Of a stretch of DNA of 64,000 nucleotides, positions 38,401-47,419 are shown piece by piece. Source of the stretch: Tritrichomonas musculus (lineage: Eukaryota; Parabasalia; Tritrichomonadida; Tritrichomonadidae); the NCBI GenBank assembly GCA_039105265.1, contig JAPFFF010000005.1:5441501-5505500 (forward strand). Reading direction: 5' to 3'. A model generated the notes under the pieces. The model did no database searches. It was not told the DNA's origin and worked only from the letters and a program-made list of their open reading frames with translations. The position numbers were made by a program, and so were the translations under genes. Numbering within the stretch: the stretch's first letter is position 1; each line of letters opens with the position of its first letter.

Positions 38401-41400
38401 ATTAATTGAGGACAATTGTATGGCATGCACTTGTTTGACAAGAAGTACGTCTTCGGGTTAAACTGCGAAACTTCTGACATCTTAACCGATAAGGACGATA
38501 GGAAATGAGACCAATGCATTTTTTCTTCAACAAATTCAATTGAATTTTTCAATTCTGACTTTTTTTTCTTAATCGATTCATGGACTTGCTTGCTGTCATT
38601 TTTGCTTGTTTCAATCTGGTTGATTATTTCTTTGAAGAAGGAAGATTCATTCTTTTTATATTGGTTCTCGTTGTTAACAAACTCTTTCGAAATGGCGGAT
38701 ATCATGCTTGAATACTTCTTTCGAAATGCGCTCATGTCAATATTATTTTTATTATTGTCAATCGATATCAAATTATTCAATTGATTTCTATCGTTTGGCG
38801 TGAAGTCATATTCCTTCAACATGTTCAAGATCTCCTTCTTACTCGACAGAAGATAGAACCATGTAACTTCCGTTCCTTGTGAAGATATGATATTATAAAA
38901 CGTGTCAATTTTTCCTTCCAAGATGTCATATATGATTTTGCAGTCAGAATATTCAACGTAAATTGAATACAAAAGAATGTTGATTGTACTGAATATTTTT
39001 GTCTCAGTGTCGCAGATGTCAAAGACGAGAGTCAGAATGTTCTCAAGTTGATCAATTGAGAGTATTTTTTGAGAGACTGGATAAATCAAGTATTTAAAGA
39101 AAAGATTGCTGTATTCAAAAGATGTGTAATTCGATAAAAAAGCAATCAATATATTCGGTGAATATTCGGAATACATTGACGAATTAAAGAAAGGAACACC
39201 GACAAACAAAGCAAAATAAACTTGCTTGAATTTCCATTCAGAATTGCATTCCTTTAAAAAGGCTGAGTAAAGATGAATCAAAGGAGAATTATTGAAATAC
39301 TTCTTCGTTATTTCTGGTTTGTATGTGTAATATTTCGGAAAGACAACGTTGAAGCATTGAAGAATAGATTGTGTGAACTCATTCAACATGTCGGTTTTCA
39401 AACCGCCAATTTCAAATTCAGTTACATTGTAAAGAATTGGAAACAAATTTGTAATTAAAAAGAAGCTTAATTTGTCATTCACAATTAATGACGCGTTTTC
39501 TTTCAAATACAAAATATGCTTCAAATTGTAAGAATTAGAACGATCAATGACTTTGTCACTGAAAGTTAACGAGAAGATTTCTCCATACGAACAGCTCCAG
39601 ATTAATCCAAGTAATAACGAGATGTAAACTTTAGGAAAAGTTCGATTGAGATCAAAGGTGTTCTTCCAAACAGACTCATAAGAAACAAGCTGCATTACTG
39701 AATACAAAATGGAGGAAGTTAAAGGGAATGACTCCTTCTTTTTAATTGAAATGATTGTCATTATATTGAAAATTTGTGCAGCCAACGGTTTAACAGAAAT
39801 TATCAGAAATTCTTTCAATTGATTGAATAAGACAGTCTCGTTGAAAAAGGTGTTGTTTTGAATGCATTTCGCATAGTTCTCCGCAATTGTCAGTTGGATT
39901 TCAACCTTCTTTTTCTTATATTTTAATGTGTCAAGTAACAATTTGGATAGACTTGGAACTTTTTGAATGTTCTTTATGACAGCCTCGACACATTCAGGAT
40001 GCTTGCGAACATTGATCAGTAAAAAGAGTTCATAATTAGGAACATTTGAAAAATCAGGCGTTTTAAACAAATCATCAAAAAGTACTTCAGAAAGCATTTT
40101 TGGATCAACTTTCTCCCACATGTCACGATCAAACAAAATTGACTGCAAAATTATGTTTGACGGTTGTTGGCCAAAAACGCTTCTCAATGCTTTTTTAAAG
40201 ATTGATTTAGAAATGAACTGCTTTTTAATCATCATTGAATTCAAAAGTTGCCTGAAGAAACGATCAGGATTGAGCCCAATGATTGAATTAATAGTCAGCA
40301 AAGTTTTAAATATGAAATTGAATGAATCTTCATCTTTCGAACAATTTAAAATTGTGAATAAGTCAGAAAGCCTTCGATTTGACAGGAAATGAAAAGGAAA
40401 GCCGAAGTAAGGAACAGTGTAACAATTCGGAGGAACTTCCTTTCCAATCTCCATGTTTTTCCGACTTAAATTAAACGGAGTTATAATGAACTCGCCAGCA
40501 GTATGAAGACTTGAATCAATGTTCTTTATTTTATTGCTGGAGAAGAAGTTTAAGCAGCCAGGACCACTGTTATAAATTTCTTTAGAAAAGTTGGTCGCTT
40601 GTTTTGAATAAAACCGAATTGCTGGTCCAATGTACATCAACTTCTGGCCATAATTGTACAAGTAAGCAGAACGGCCAATCTCTTTTTCTTTAGGTAAAAG
40701 CTGAACATTGCAAGAAAGCTTATTTTCGCCATTTATAAAAACGGTTTTTTTAGAAGATCTTCTTTCATCCTCAGTTGTTATATAGATATGAATCCACCTT
40801 TCTTCATTTGTGAACAAAACGGTTTGATTTGGAGTCGATGAAATGAACATTTTGTCACTTTTTGCAGTTAATATTTCTATTTTTATTTGGTCCTGTTCAA
40901 CGGACAAGTAAACGTTCCCGTCACTAAAAAAATAGTTGATGCCTTTGTTCGAATTATGCTCAAAACGAACCCAGAACGAAATCGCGTTGAAATCGCCTTT
41001 AAAAAGGAGCTCGTCTCTTAATGGGTAAAGGACAAACAAGCTGAAATGATCGAATGTTTTATTATCGCAAAAATCATCGAAATGTTCAGGCTTGTTCAAC
41101 ATTAAATCAACATGTTTGGATAACAAATAACGATTCGATATTTCTTTGATGAATGGAATTGAATAGATGTCATACCCATTCTTAAGAAATGACTTCAATC
41201 CAAACCGTCCAAGTAAGTAGCTATTGTAAGGATCAATCGTTTCTTTATCTTGCAGCAGATAAAATAAAGATGGAACACGAAGTGGTCGAAATCGTCCAGA
41301 GTTTTCACCATAGACGATGTTTTCGAGTTGTTTGTGACTCAATGAAAAAAGCGGATGACTTTTGTCAAGCTTAGAAATGAACTTGTCAACTTCAGGGAAA

Positions 41401-42980
41401 AGTCGATGTGACACGAGTGTTGCAATGATCATTGCAAACATGTCCAACGATAAGAAACCGTCCTTCAAGCATTTGTCAAGGAATTGAAGACCATCACAAG
41501 CGACAAATTTTTCACATACTTCTTCACTCTCATGAAAAGAAGACATGATGATCAAGAAGCCGTTGTTTGTTGGATTTTGAAGGATGCAATTCATTAAGCA
41601 TCGAAGAAGACGTTTAGTCGGATTGGCATTCAAAAATTTGACCAATATTTTCAATTGTTTATCGCTCAGTTCAAATAAGTACTGAAATGTCGTCGGTTGA
41701 GATTCTTTCATGATCGGAAGCGAGAAATAATGTAACGACATCTTCAGTAGAAAATCATTCTTAAACAGATTGTCAAGTGTCGCTGGAGATGGAGTCCTGA
41801 GGAAGCATTTGATGAATTTTGAAGGAAATTCGTCAAAGCTAATTTTGGACTTCTCAATGATCGATATCAGCTGGTTGTATTGGAGGGCATCGTCGATCAT
41901 TCGAACAGAGAAAAGACGAAAAGTGCTCTGAAGAAGATTTGTGAAGATAACCGTCAAATTCAATTGAATTATTGAATCAATAATGTTACTCAAAAAGTCC
42001 AATAAATCTTGAATTTTTGGAAAATATTTTTCAATGTTTTGGTCACATTTATATGATTCAAACTTTTTGAATATGAAGAACTTTTTGAATGTCTTGGTGT
42101 CAATTAATTGTGATAAACCGAAAAGGAAATTGAATATCCCTTCGTTTGGGGCAGGTGAGTCAATATCAGTGTTTGCCGAAAGTAGAGTTGAAAAACAGTC
42201 CCGCCATTTATCCTCAGAAATTATTTTTTTGTCAATTATTTGTGGAATTACAAACCTCAGAAAAGATTGTTTGCAATTTCGGTTGACAAACGACATTCTG
42301 TAAAAAAGTTTGGTTACAGCTAACAACGATGTTTCTGTGATTTCTTGGCTTACTGTGAATTTTTGATAAAACTCATTGATTGTCTGAAAAAGTGAGTCGC
42401 AATCAAAGCTTTCAAATGAGTTTTTGTGAGGAAAATTTACAATTAGATTTAATGACCAGTCAATGAATGGAAGATTGTTGCATCGCGGTAAAAATTGGTT
42501 GAAATATTCTTGATATAACGAATTATTGAAAAAATTGAATGAAAAATGATCGTTCGATAGAAAATGATTGAAAAAAAGTTCCATGTATTTTGTGCTAAAA
42601 TTTTCTTTCGTTTCTGCAGAGGTTTGAATGCAACAATTTATAAAAAAGGGGGTTAAATTAACTTTATATTCTGTATATATTATTTTTTGAGCATGTGATA
42701 AAACAATTAGCGTTTTGTTAATAATTGATATATTATTGAATAATTTGTTCGAAAAATTGTGTAGAAGGATGATTTGTTCACATATAGTTTGTATAATTGA
42801 ATACGAATTTAATTGTTGTTTTTTATTTAAAATTTGTTCAAATCTCTGATCAATTTCCATAAGAAATTTTAAATACGTTTCTTGGCTTTGATTTTCATCC
42901 TTCATGTCTTGTAACGCTTTAACATTTTGAACAATTGTGTTAAACTCATCCAATAGCGATTGATTTTTAGATTTAAGCAT
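35442..42980 (-). CDS. BEACH-domain protein with WD40 and C-terminal Zn finger
   Basis: A 2,512-residue protein. After about 650 helical residues a concanavalin-A-like domain appears (about 655-790: NAISFWVRF, ERWIHIYI, LMYIGPAIRFYS). A PH-BEACH region follows at about 1525-1670. The BEACH domain is split. Its first part is at about 1690-1747 (FNKWCRCEISTDDLLLVSNG, LKCYPYFPF). About 345 low-complexity residues follow, and then the later BEACH part (about 2097-2147: ICPANFFYSPEIIKK, FIAEWIVKYLI). Divergent WD40 repeats come next, and the protein ends with four CxxC pairs including FCSSCNRPICKKCS, like a shortened FYVE finger. The layout recalls WDFY3/Alfy, which acts in membrane traffic and autophagy. 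The open frame continues to a GTG at 42995; the first ATG is 42980. Confidence 0.88.
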   Translation of the reverse strand: MLKSKNQSLLDEFNTIVQNVKALQDMKDENQSQETYLKFLMEIDQRFEQILNKKQQLNSYSIIQTICEQIILLHNFSNKLFNNISIINKTLIVLSHAQKIIYTEYKVNLTPFFINCCIQTSAETKENFSTKYMELFFNHFLSNDHFSFNFFNNSLYQEYFNQFLPRCNNLPFIDWSLNLIVNFPHKNSFESFDCDSLFQTINEFYQKFTVSQEITETSLLAVTKLFYRMSFVNRNCKQSFLRFVIPQIIDKKIISEDKWRDCFSTLLSANTDIDSPAPNEGIFNFLFGLSQLIDTKTFKKFFIFKKFESYKCDQNIEKYFPKIQDLLDFLSNIIDSIIQLNLTVIFTNLLQSTFRLFSVRMIDDALQYNQLISIIEKSKISFDEFPSKFIKCFLRTPSPATLDNLFKNDFLLKMSLHYFSLPIMKESQPTTFQYLFELSDKQLKILVKFLNANPTKRLLRCLMNCILQNPTNNGFLIIMSSFHESEEVCEKFVACDGLQFLDKCLKDGFLSLDMFAMIIATLVSHRLFPEVDKFISKLDKSHPLFSLSHKQLENIVYGENSGRFRPLRVPSLFYLLQDKETIDPYNSYLLGRFGLKSFLKNGYDIYSIPFIKEISNRYLLSKHVDLMLNKPEHFDDFCDNKTFDHFSLFVLYPLRDELLFKGDFNAISFWVRFEHNSNKGINYFFSDGNVYLSVEQDQIKIEILTAKSDKMFISSTPNQTVLFTNEERWIHIYITTEDERRSSKKTVFINGENKLSCNVQLLPKEKEIGRSAYLYNYGQKLMYIGPAIRFYSKQATNFSKEIYNSGPGCLNFFSSNKIKNIDSSLHTAGEFIITPFNLSRKNMEIGKEVPPNCYTVPYFGFPFHFLSNRRLSDLFTILNCSKDEDSFNFIFKTLLTINSIIGLNPDRFFRQLLNSMMIKKQFISKSIFKKALRSVFGQQPSNIILQSILFDRDMWEKVDPKMLSEVLFDDLFKTPDFSNVPNYELFLLINVRKHPECVEAVIKNIQKVPSLSKLLLDTLKYKKKKVEIQLTIAENYAKCIQNNTFFNETVLFNQLKEFLIISVKPLAAQIFNIMTIISIKKKESFPLTSSILYSVMQLVSYESVWKNTFDLNRTFPKVYISLLLGLIWSCSYGEIFSLTFSDKVIDRSNSYNLKHILYLKENASLIVNDKLSFFLITNLFPILYNVTEFEIGGLKTDMLNEFTQSILQCFNVVFPKYYTYKPEITKKYFNNSPLIHLYSAFLKECNSEWKFKQVYFALFVGVPFFNSSMYSEYSPNILIAFLSNYTSFEYSNLFFKYLIYPVSQKILSIDQLENILTLVFDICDTETKIFSTINILLYSIYVEYSDCKIIYDILEGKIDTFYNIISSQGTEVTWFYLLSSKKEILNMLKEYDFTPNDRNQLNNLISIDNNKNNIDMSAFRKKYSSMISAISKEFVNNENQYKKNESSFFKEIINQIETSKNDSKQVHESIKKKKSELKNSIEFVEEKMHWSHFLSSLSVKMSEVSQFNPKTYFLSNKCMPYNCPQLISPSLFESKDEVTELFNENISGFKKYPNVAVKMFIKSESMPDNIMIVDCKICRYRVEIPSIMFLLNTGIYFLTYAELASQKEIRLLDKSNNDFIASVLNGQWGTTSIFSGHIVLKIEMNDIIFIQFLMYKAFNIWSFKHGQFTVKIDSNKLRQIKYPLSLMTTKVMDNFSSFNFLFKIEDYSSAFNKWCRCEISTDDLLLVSNGLSRRSFTNLKCYPYFPFIFEENIQLSDNSQQNSSISSSFVFASNISLVPSSSSALFISSAASSQYLLLPPDQKNYMIPFSSNETAGLLRSIQPFSSLVSSDFSSLLKNDLPEPSIPKAESASDLKNSLSYGDDISTNCQKDEVKQTITLTPPPTPTKSKYAESSDIIKPNRDLSASSGEEYSEQPNIEDGSVMLESLQIDQMKYSQPNLNLNINVNSNILINTNRLSESENIINENKTEMTPQPSKTSFGNFFSNLFQKEKEGSNNNNDRINRTKLASFSSTNTDSLKPLGNIPLRKRFKRYSDAPSNLIPKSIVSANPSSILSETKKVSISQLDTTIKAFAQPLLQSYQDECDRNDSESTQQDNEQNPYLHICPANFFYSPEIIKKISNNPFFCVQKHRESLENVNNAEFIAEWIVKYLISEAANFKIRRFVSLRTEQFHTTNHIFSLDLTHMSQKLNKGCKPSKTLMFTGDNKLKRIKRLSMRVFESYFAVIDKKDLTLSIIDFSSNMKRKSTKILCYHDKFFALSRSICVSINGIFISVDFEFGITRVYRILYQKGIPNSIVLISDFSSSMSPISVINGNKWICATASLSQLVLWNIIDGTIHRVLNFGSSKITALSMDEESGVWVATENKGYFISINGEILAQIELPEEVSQIKAISIHSSIPDRAAACGTISGKVFLLCPRFDTKTIDTKQLKGGHSHEIMQIVVNKNLKMFITVDSKNNSVLWTAKRLPCENLNISVFDKCPLCNQKPETFCSSCNRPICKKCSIHGICQTCYSLN

Positions 42981-43912
42981 TTGGATGATTTTCACAATTA
43001 AGACTTTTTATTAACTTTTTCAATGATTCTCAATTTTTTATATTAGGAGATTCGTATTTTTCTACACCACTTTTTGAAAACTTTTTAACTTTTTGAATAC
43101 TTTTTTATACTTTTTTTATTCAATTTTTGCTAAATAATTCATAAATATATAGTTCAAATAGTTTCCCGATTCATCCAGCAATTCAAGGAACATGATTCGG
43201 CTTCGCGCAGCCCCGTGGTAGCTACTCATGGATAGAAAAACCATTCCTTTATATTATAAAAAATTATTGTTTTTTCTTTTCAAGCAGTAAGCGTATCAAA
43301 TAAAATAATATGATTTTTATTGAATTTAATCTGTATCCTCAAATATTTCCTTTATTAATAATATAATTATTGTATTTTCATTTCGAATTATAATTAATCT
43401 ACTATTTTAATGTCTTTATATTATCTTGCATGTATTTAAATATTTATTTAATGATTTTTACGTTTCATTTCATGCTTAAACATAAGTTTTGACCAAAAAA
43501 TAAATGTTCGATATTTTTTTAAATATAAGTGGAATAAGTATTATTTTCGCATTAATCTAAAATTGGTAAATTATAAATATTTAAAATTCTATTATAGTAG
43601 ATATTAAAAATATTGAGAAAAACATATTTTAATTTTATATTCGATTAAATACGTTATAGTTTGAGTTTGAATGTGTAAATTATAAACAGTATTTTATACT
43701 TTTTGAAATTTTCTATATAAAAAAAGTATATTGTTTTACTTTCATGCTTATTGGCACAAATTTAAAATTTTTATAAAATATATACGCACTATTTTCAATA
43801 GCTTAGATATTTATTATTGAAAGAATTAACTGAAAAAGTTTTGTATGCTTTTGAAAATTTTGATTGTATTTTTCTTGTTAAAAAAAAAAAATCTTTCAAT
43901 CTCTATCCTATC
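42981..43912. other. Divergent intergenic region with GC-richer island
   Basis: A 932-bp AT-rich spacer between divergent genes. It contains an isolated GC-richer block at 43160-43245, described separately, and otherwise only A/T runs. Confidence 0.55.
43160..43245. ncRNA. Possible small structured RNA (unassigned)
   Basis: An isolated GC-richer block in AT-rich DNA can form two hairpins: GGCT/AGCC around TCGCGC (43199-43212) and ATGG/CCAT (43228-43244). The plus strand GCTTCGCGCAG followed by GTAGC loosely recalls the U4 snRNA strand that pairs with U6, but the U4 kink-turn element is not seen. It could instead be a gene fragment on either strand. It is not a tRNA that I can fold. Confidence 0.25.
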
Positions 43913-46162
43913 ATGGGCTGCACTATTTCACATGCTCAACCAGTGCGGCCTGCAAGAGTTATTCATCCTCTTCCTGACTATGATGATGAACCAGCAGTCG
44001 AACCTCCACCTACTCCAACTTTACGTGATTTACTGCGATCCGATGTTTGCAATATTACTCAAGGTTTAAAGCGATTAACAATTTCGCGTTTTATGCGCCC
44101 AGTAATGGTTGTCGGAGAAAATAGTTATCCATTGGTCTTGGCTTCTTTTGGTTTTGACGACGATGTCGGGCAAGGGATTTCTCTTCCAGTTATTGCAATT
44201 TCACGAGTTGGATCTTCACGAATTGTTTTTTTCGGTGATTATCAAATTTTAACTGATGGTACAATCGCAAATAACGATTTTTTCGAAAACTTATTATCTT
44301 GGGCTACAAGTTTCAAATATGCTAATAAGCTAAAAATTTGCTTAATGGGTGAAACGCAATCAGCAGAATTATCTGGATTTAGCATTACCTTAACAAACTG
44401 TGATATCCTTCCTCCTCCAAACACTTTTGATATAATATTTACTACAAATACCGTGGATGCAGATTATAGTCGTTTAATTAATAATAGTACAAATACTGCT
44501 ATTTTCTACTTTGCAACAGACGGCGTTGTTAATCCTATTAAAGAGTGTGGTGTTTCAATAGCTCCATCATCACTTACAATTAGATCTGTCCGATTTCGTC
44601 CTAATACTACTGATGAACTTGACAAACATACTTTTCAGACTGTTTCCAAAAATTTTATTGATTTTGTTAATAAAATAACCCAATCAGCAAATTCTCAGGA
44701 AGATCAAAATACTGGCAATAATGCAAATACAGGTGACGATAAAGCAAGTAATTCGAATTTGAGTGATTCAGATAATTACAACTACGATAAAATTGAACCA
44801 TATGATAGCCAAGATGAAAATAAAATTAAATTGAGTAACAGTTTTGATATTTTAAGGCTTGATTCAAATATTATTGCTCTTCGTTATTATATTCGTTCAA
44901 TTGAAGGGTATGATGATATTTGTGATAAATTAGCTGAAACTTGTTGGAATTATCTGAAATCTACGAAATTTAGAACGGATGATGGAAATCTTTATTTTAC
45001 AGAATTGGACCAATCACTATTCGCAATGATCCTATCAGAACTTTTTTCAAGAGTTCATCCTCAACTTGTAACTGCAGCGCCTTATATTAAAGTTCCTGAT
45101 GTACCAATTAAAAGTAGAAAATTTCGTCTTCCTCTTCGACAAAACGCTTGGAATTACACTGGCCATTACTTATTACCTGGCTTTGTTGGGACAATCACGA
45201 GTGATGCCCCATGCACTATACAAATAGGTTCAAATGCACTTCAACTTTTTATTAAGCAAGGACCATGGAAGAGATATCCTACAATTACTCATCGTGTTTC
45301 TGCAAAAAAAGATGAAGAAGTCGAAGTAGCTTCACCTTTTGGTGGTATTTGTTACATTTTAAGTGATGAAACAATTTCGATTAATATCAGTTTGACAAAC
45401 TTCACAATGTATCCATGCTTTTCATATAAAAAGCCTGATTTATGGTCCCTTACATGTAAATATGATGGTGTTCCATGTGGTGAATTTTCATGTAAAGGAA
45501 TTACATTTGTCATGCCAATTGAAAAAATTAAAAATATAGAAGATAAACAAAAAGTTTCTGATGTAATTGGTCGTCTTATTACAGTAACGAATGGTTTTGT
45601 TGGTCCAAAACTAACGCGATCGCATAGAGTTGTTTTTGAAATTGATATGCCAAGTAATGAGCCAATTTTCGATGAAGTATTGTATGTATCAATTAAAGAC
45701 TGTGACTATATAATTAATAATAATAATCAGCCAACAAACCAATTGCTTGTTCTTTTATCTTCTTTGGTTTTTGCTGAAATTGATAGTGCATTTTTATGCC
45801 AAGAAGTTGAGCTTACTTTTTCAAAAGTTGCTGCTGCTGCTGCTTTGAATTCTGAATGGGAAGAAAACGAGATATCGAACAATGCTACCAATGATAATCA
45901 AAAGGCATATAATGTTCTTCTTTCTATTGCAATAAAATACGGCTATAAGCCTTTTGCTGCTGCATTAAAAGAAGTTATTGAAAATCCAAATATAAAAACT
46001 GGATACGAAGCATGGGAAATATTTTGTAGAGTGTTTGTTAAAATGACAGATGTAAGACCAGTCGAAATAGAGAATTTGTTTTGGGAAGTTAGAAAGCTGC
46101 AAGGGAAAGTATCAACGAAACTTATGGACTTTCTCATGCCAGAAGAGAATATGGACGAATAA
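43913..46162 (+). CDS. TCAF-like M60-family protein, N-myristoylated
   Basis: This 749-residue protein starts MGCTISHA, a strong N-myristoylation signal with an adjacent palmitoylatable Cys. Residues about 65-250 resemble the N-terminal gatase-like domain of TRPM8-channel-associated factors (ISRVGSSRIVFFGDYQIL). About 260-310 is a disordered linker. About 420-520 fits the start of the M60/enhancin-like module (NYTGHYLLPGFVGTI, then WKRYPTITHRVSA and SPFGGICYIL). The M60 zinc motif HExxH is not visible downstream, so it is probably a non-catalytic relative, as vertebrate TCAF proteins are. It is expected on the inner face of a membrane. The open frame reaches back to a TTG at 43817, but the first ATG is 43913, and that start alone creates the lipidation motif. 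Confidence 0.82.
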   Translation: MGCTISHAQPVRPARVIHPLPDYDDEPAVEPPPTPTLRDLLRSDVCNITQGLKRLTISRFMRPVMVVGENSYPLVLASFGFDDDVGQGISLPVIAISRVGSSRIVFFGDYQILTDGTIANNDFFENLLSWATSFKYANKLKICLMGETQSAELSGFSITLTNCDILPPPNTFDIIFTTNTVDADYSRLINNSTNTAIFYFATDGVVNPIKECGVSIAPSSLTIRSVRFRPNTTDELDKHTFQTVSKNFIDFVNKITQSANSQEDQNTGNNANTGDDKASNSNLSDSDNYNYDKIEPYDSQDENKIKLSNSFDILRLDSNIIALRYYIRSIEGYDDICDKLAETCWNYLKSTKFRTDDGNLYFTELDQSLFAMILSELFSRVHPQLVTAAPYIKVPDVPIKSRKFRLPLRQNAWNYTGHYLLPGFVGTITSDAPCTIQIGSNALQLFIKQGPWKRYPTITHRVSAKKDEEVEVASPFGGICYILSDETISINISLTNFTMYPCFSYKKPDLWSLTCKYDGVPCGEFSCKGITFVMPIEKIKNIEDKQKVSDVIGRLITVTNGFVGPKLTRSHRVVFEIDMPSNEPIFDEVLYVSIKDCDYIINNNNQPTNQLLVLLSSLVFAEIDSAFLCQEVELTFSKVAAAAALNSEWEENEISNNATNDNQKAYNVLLSIAIKYGYKPFAAALKEVIENPNIKTGYEAWEIFCRVFVKMTDVRPVEIENLFWEVRKLQGKVSTKLMDFLMPEENMDE

Positions 46163-46234
46163 TTTTGTTTTTTATTATATTTATTCATTATTCTATAATG
46201 TTTGTATATAAAATGTTGTTTATATTATGATTTT

Positions 46235-46241
46235 TCATATT
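46235..46241 (+). promoter_or_regulatory. Inr-like motif upstream of R-SNARE gene
   Basis: TCATATT fits the trichomonad initiator with start A at 46237, 41 nt before the R-SNARE ATG. An out-of-frame ATG at 46256 would then lie in the leader and open a nine-codon ORF ending at TAG 46283-46285, overlapping the main start. Confidence 0.35.
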
Positions 46242-46277
46242 TTTATTAATTGACAATGTTTGTTCGATCAGAATTTC

Positions 46278-46946
46278 ATGAGTAGTATCGTTTTTGTGGC
46301 CGTTTCTAGAGGAAATGTTATATTAGCAACGTATGTACCTCAATCTGGAGTTGACCTTGAGCGAGATGTTCAAAAATTGGTCGAGCAAAAATTAAATAAT
46401 AACGAGCAAAGACGAATGAATTATTACATATTCAGTATATACAAGTCGGATCCAATGAATTTGACATTTATATGTGCATCATCAAATGAAAAATTTGACG
46501 ACCCACAATTTCCATTAAAATATCTTGAACAACTTTCTACAAGATGGAATTTCACATTTAGTGATAGAGCTTCGATTTCTAAAGCAGGCCCACACTCTTT
46601 AACTCAAGCAGGAAGAAATCTATTCGAATCAGTTTTAAAGGAAGTATCAAATGTTTCTAAAACAGAAAAAATGAAACGCGATCTCGATCAAACCCAGCGT
46701 ATAATGGCAGATTCTGTTAAAAGTGCGCTTGATAGAGAAGACCAATTGCATCAACTTACAAATAAATCCGAATCACTAATGGCAACAAGCGAAAGCTTCA
46801 AAGCACAATCTCAAAACTTAAAAAACAAAATGAGATGCTCTTATTATCGATCACTTTTTATCAAGTTTCTAATAATATTAATCGCAATTTATGTAATTTT
46901 AGTTTTCGTTTGTGGAGGTATAAGATTGAAGCCACGTTGCTTATGA
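46278..46946 (+). CDS. R-SNARE, VAMP7-like longin protein
   Basis: This 222-residue protein has a longin domain (about 1-115: IVFVAVSRGNVILATYVPQS, with FPLKYLEQL near its end). An R-SNARE helix follows at about 130-190 (KRDLDQTQRIMADSVKSALD), with the zero-layer Arg in ALDREDQLHQL. A single C-terminal membrane anchor (SLFIKFLIILIAIYVILVFV) and a short tail complete it. This is the full architecture of VAMP7/Ykt6-type longins. The transmembrane anchor favours VAMP7, which drives fusion at late endosomes/lysosomes or the plasma membrane. The open frame extends to a TTG at 46260; the ATG at 46278 gives the conserved start. Confidence 0.92.
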   Translation: MSSIVFVAVSRGNVILATYVPQSGVDLERDVQKLVEQKLNNNEQRRMNYYIFSIYKSDPMNLTFICASSNEKFDDPQFPLKYLEQLSTRWNFTFSDRASISKAGPHSLTQAGRNLFESVLKEVSNVSKTEKMKRDLDQTQRIMADSVKSALDREDQLHQLTNKSESLMATSESFKAQSQNLKNKMRCSYYRSLFIKFLIILIAIYVILVFVCGGIRLKPRCL

Positions 46947-47419
46947 TTAAAGCAATTTATTACTTTAGAGTTGTTTATGAGTGAAATATTATCATATTGT
47001 TTTATATAAATATTCTATTGTCACATAAAAGATTTGATAATCTTTTAAAAAAATTAAACTACATTTCAAGAGGTGCTCATATTTAAAAGTATTTTTATTT
47101 TTTAAATCTAAAAAAGAATTAAGATATGATTTTAATTCTAATTAAGATTAAATTATAATAACTATATTTTACTTAACTAAATTCATTTAGAAAAATAAAA
47201 AAATTAATGTAAATTTAAGAATCACATTAATTTAATAAATTTCAAATTGATCTTCTAATTTCATGTTAGTTAATTGATTAAATCATAGCATAATTCCATT
47301 AATTAGTATAATTAAAATGGATTAAGCCAAAAATAATCTCAAAATTAGATTTTCAATTCCTTAATGAATATTAGATCTTTAATCAAAATAAACAAATTTT
47401 ATTAAGCCAACATATCTTA
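46947..47419. other. Convergent intergenic region
   Basis: This 473-bp AT-rich spacer holds the 3' ends of the R-SNARE and BspA-like genes. Nothing else is recognised. Confidence 0.5.

Noticed and set aside
43817-43912. 32-residue N-terminal extension of the TCAF-like protein
   Set aside because: It would need a TTG start; the first ATG at 43913 gives a clear myristoylation signal.
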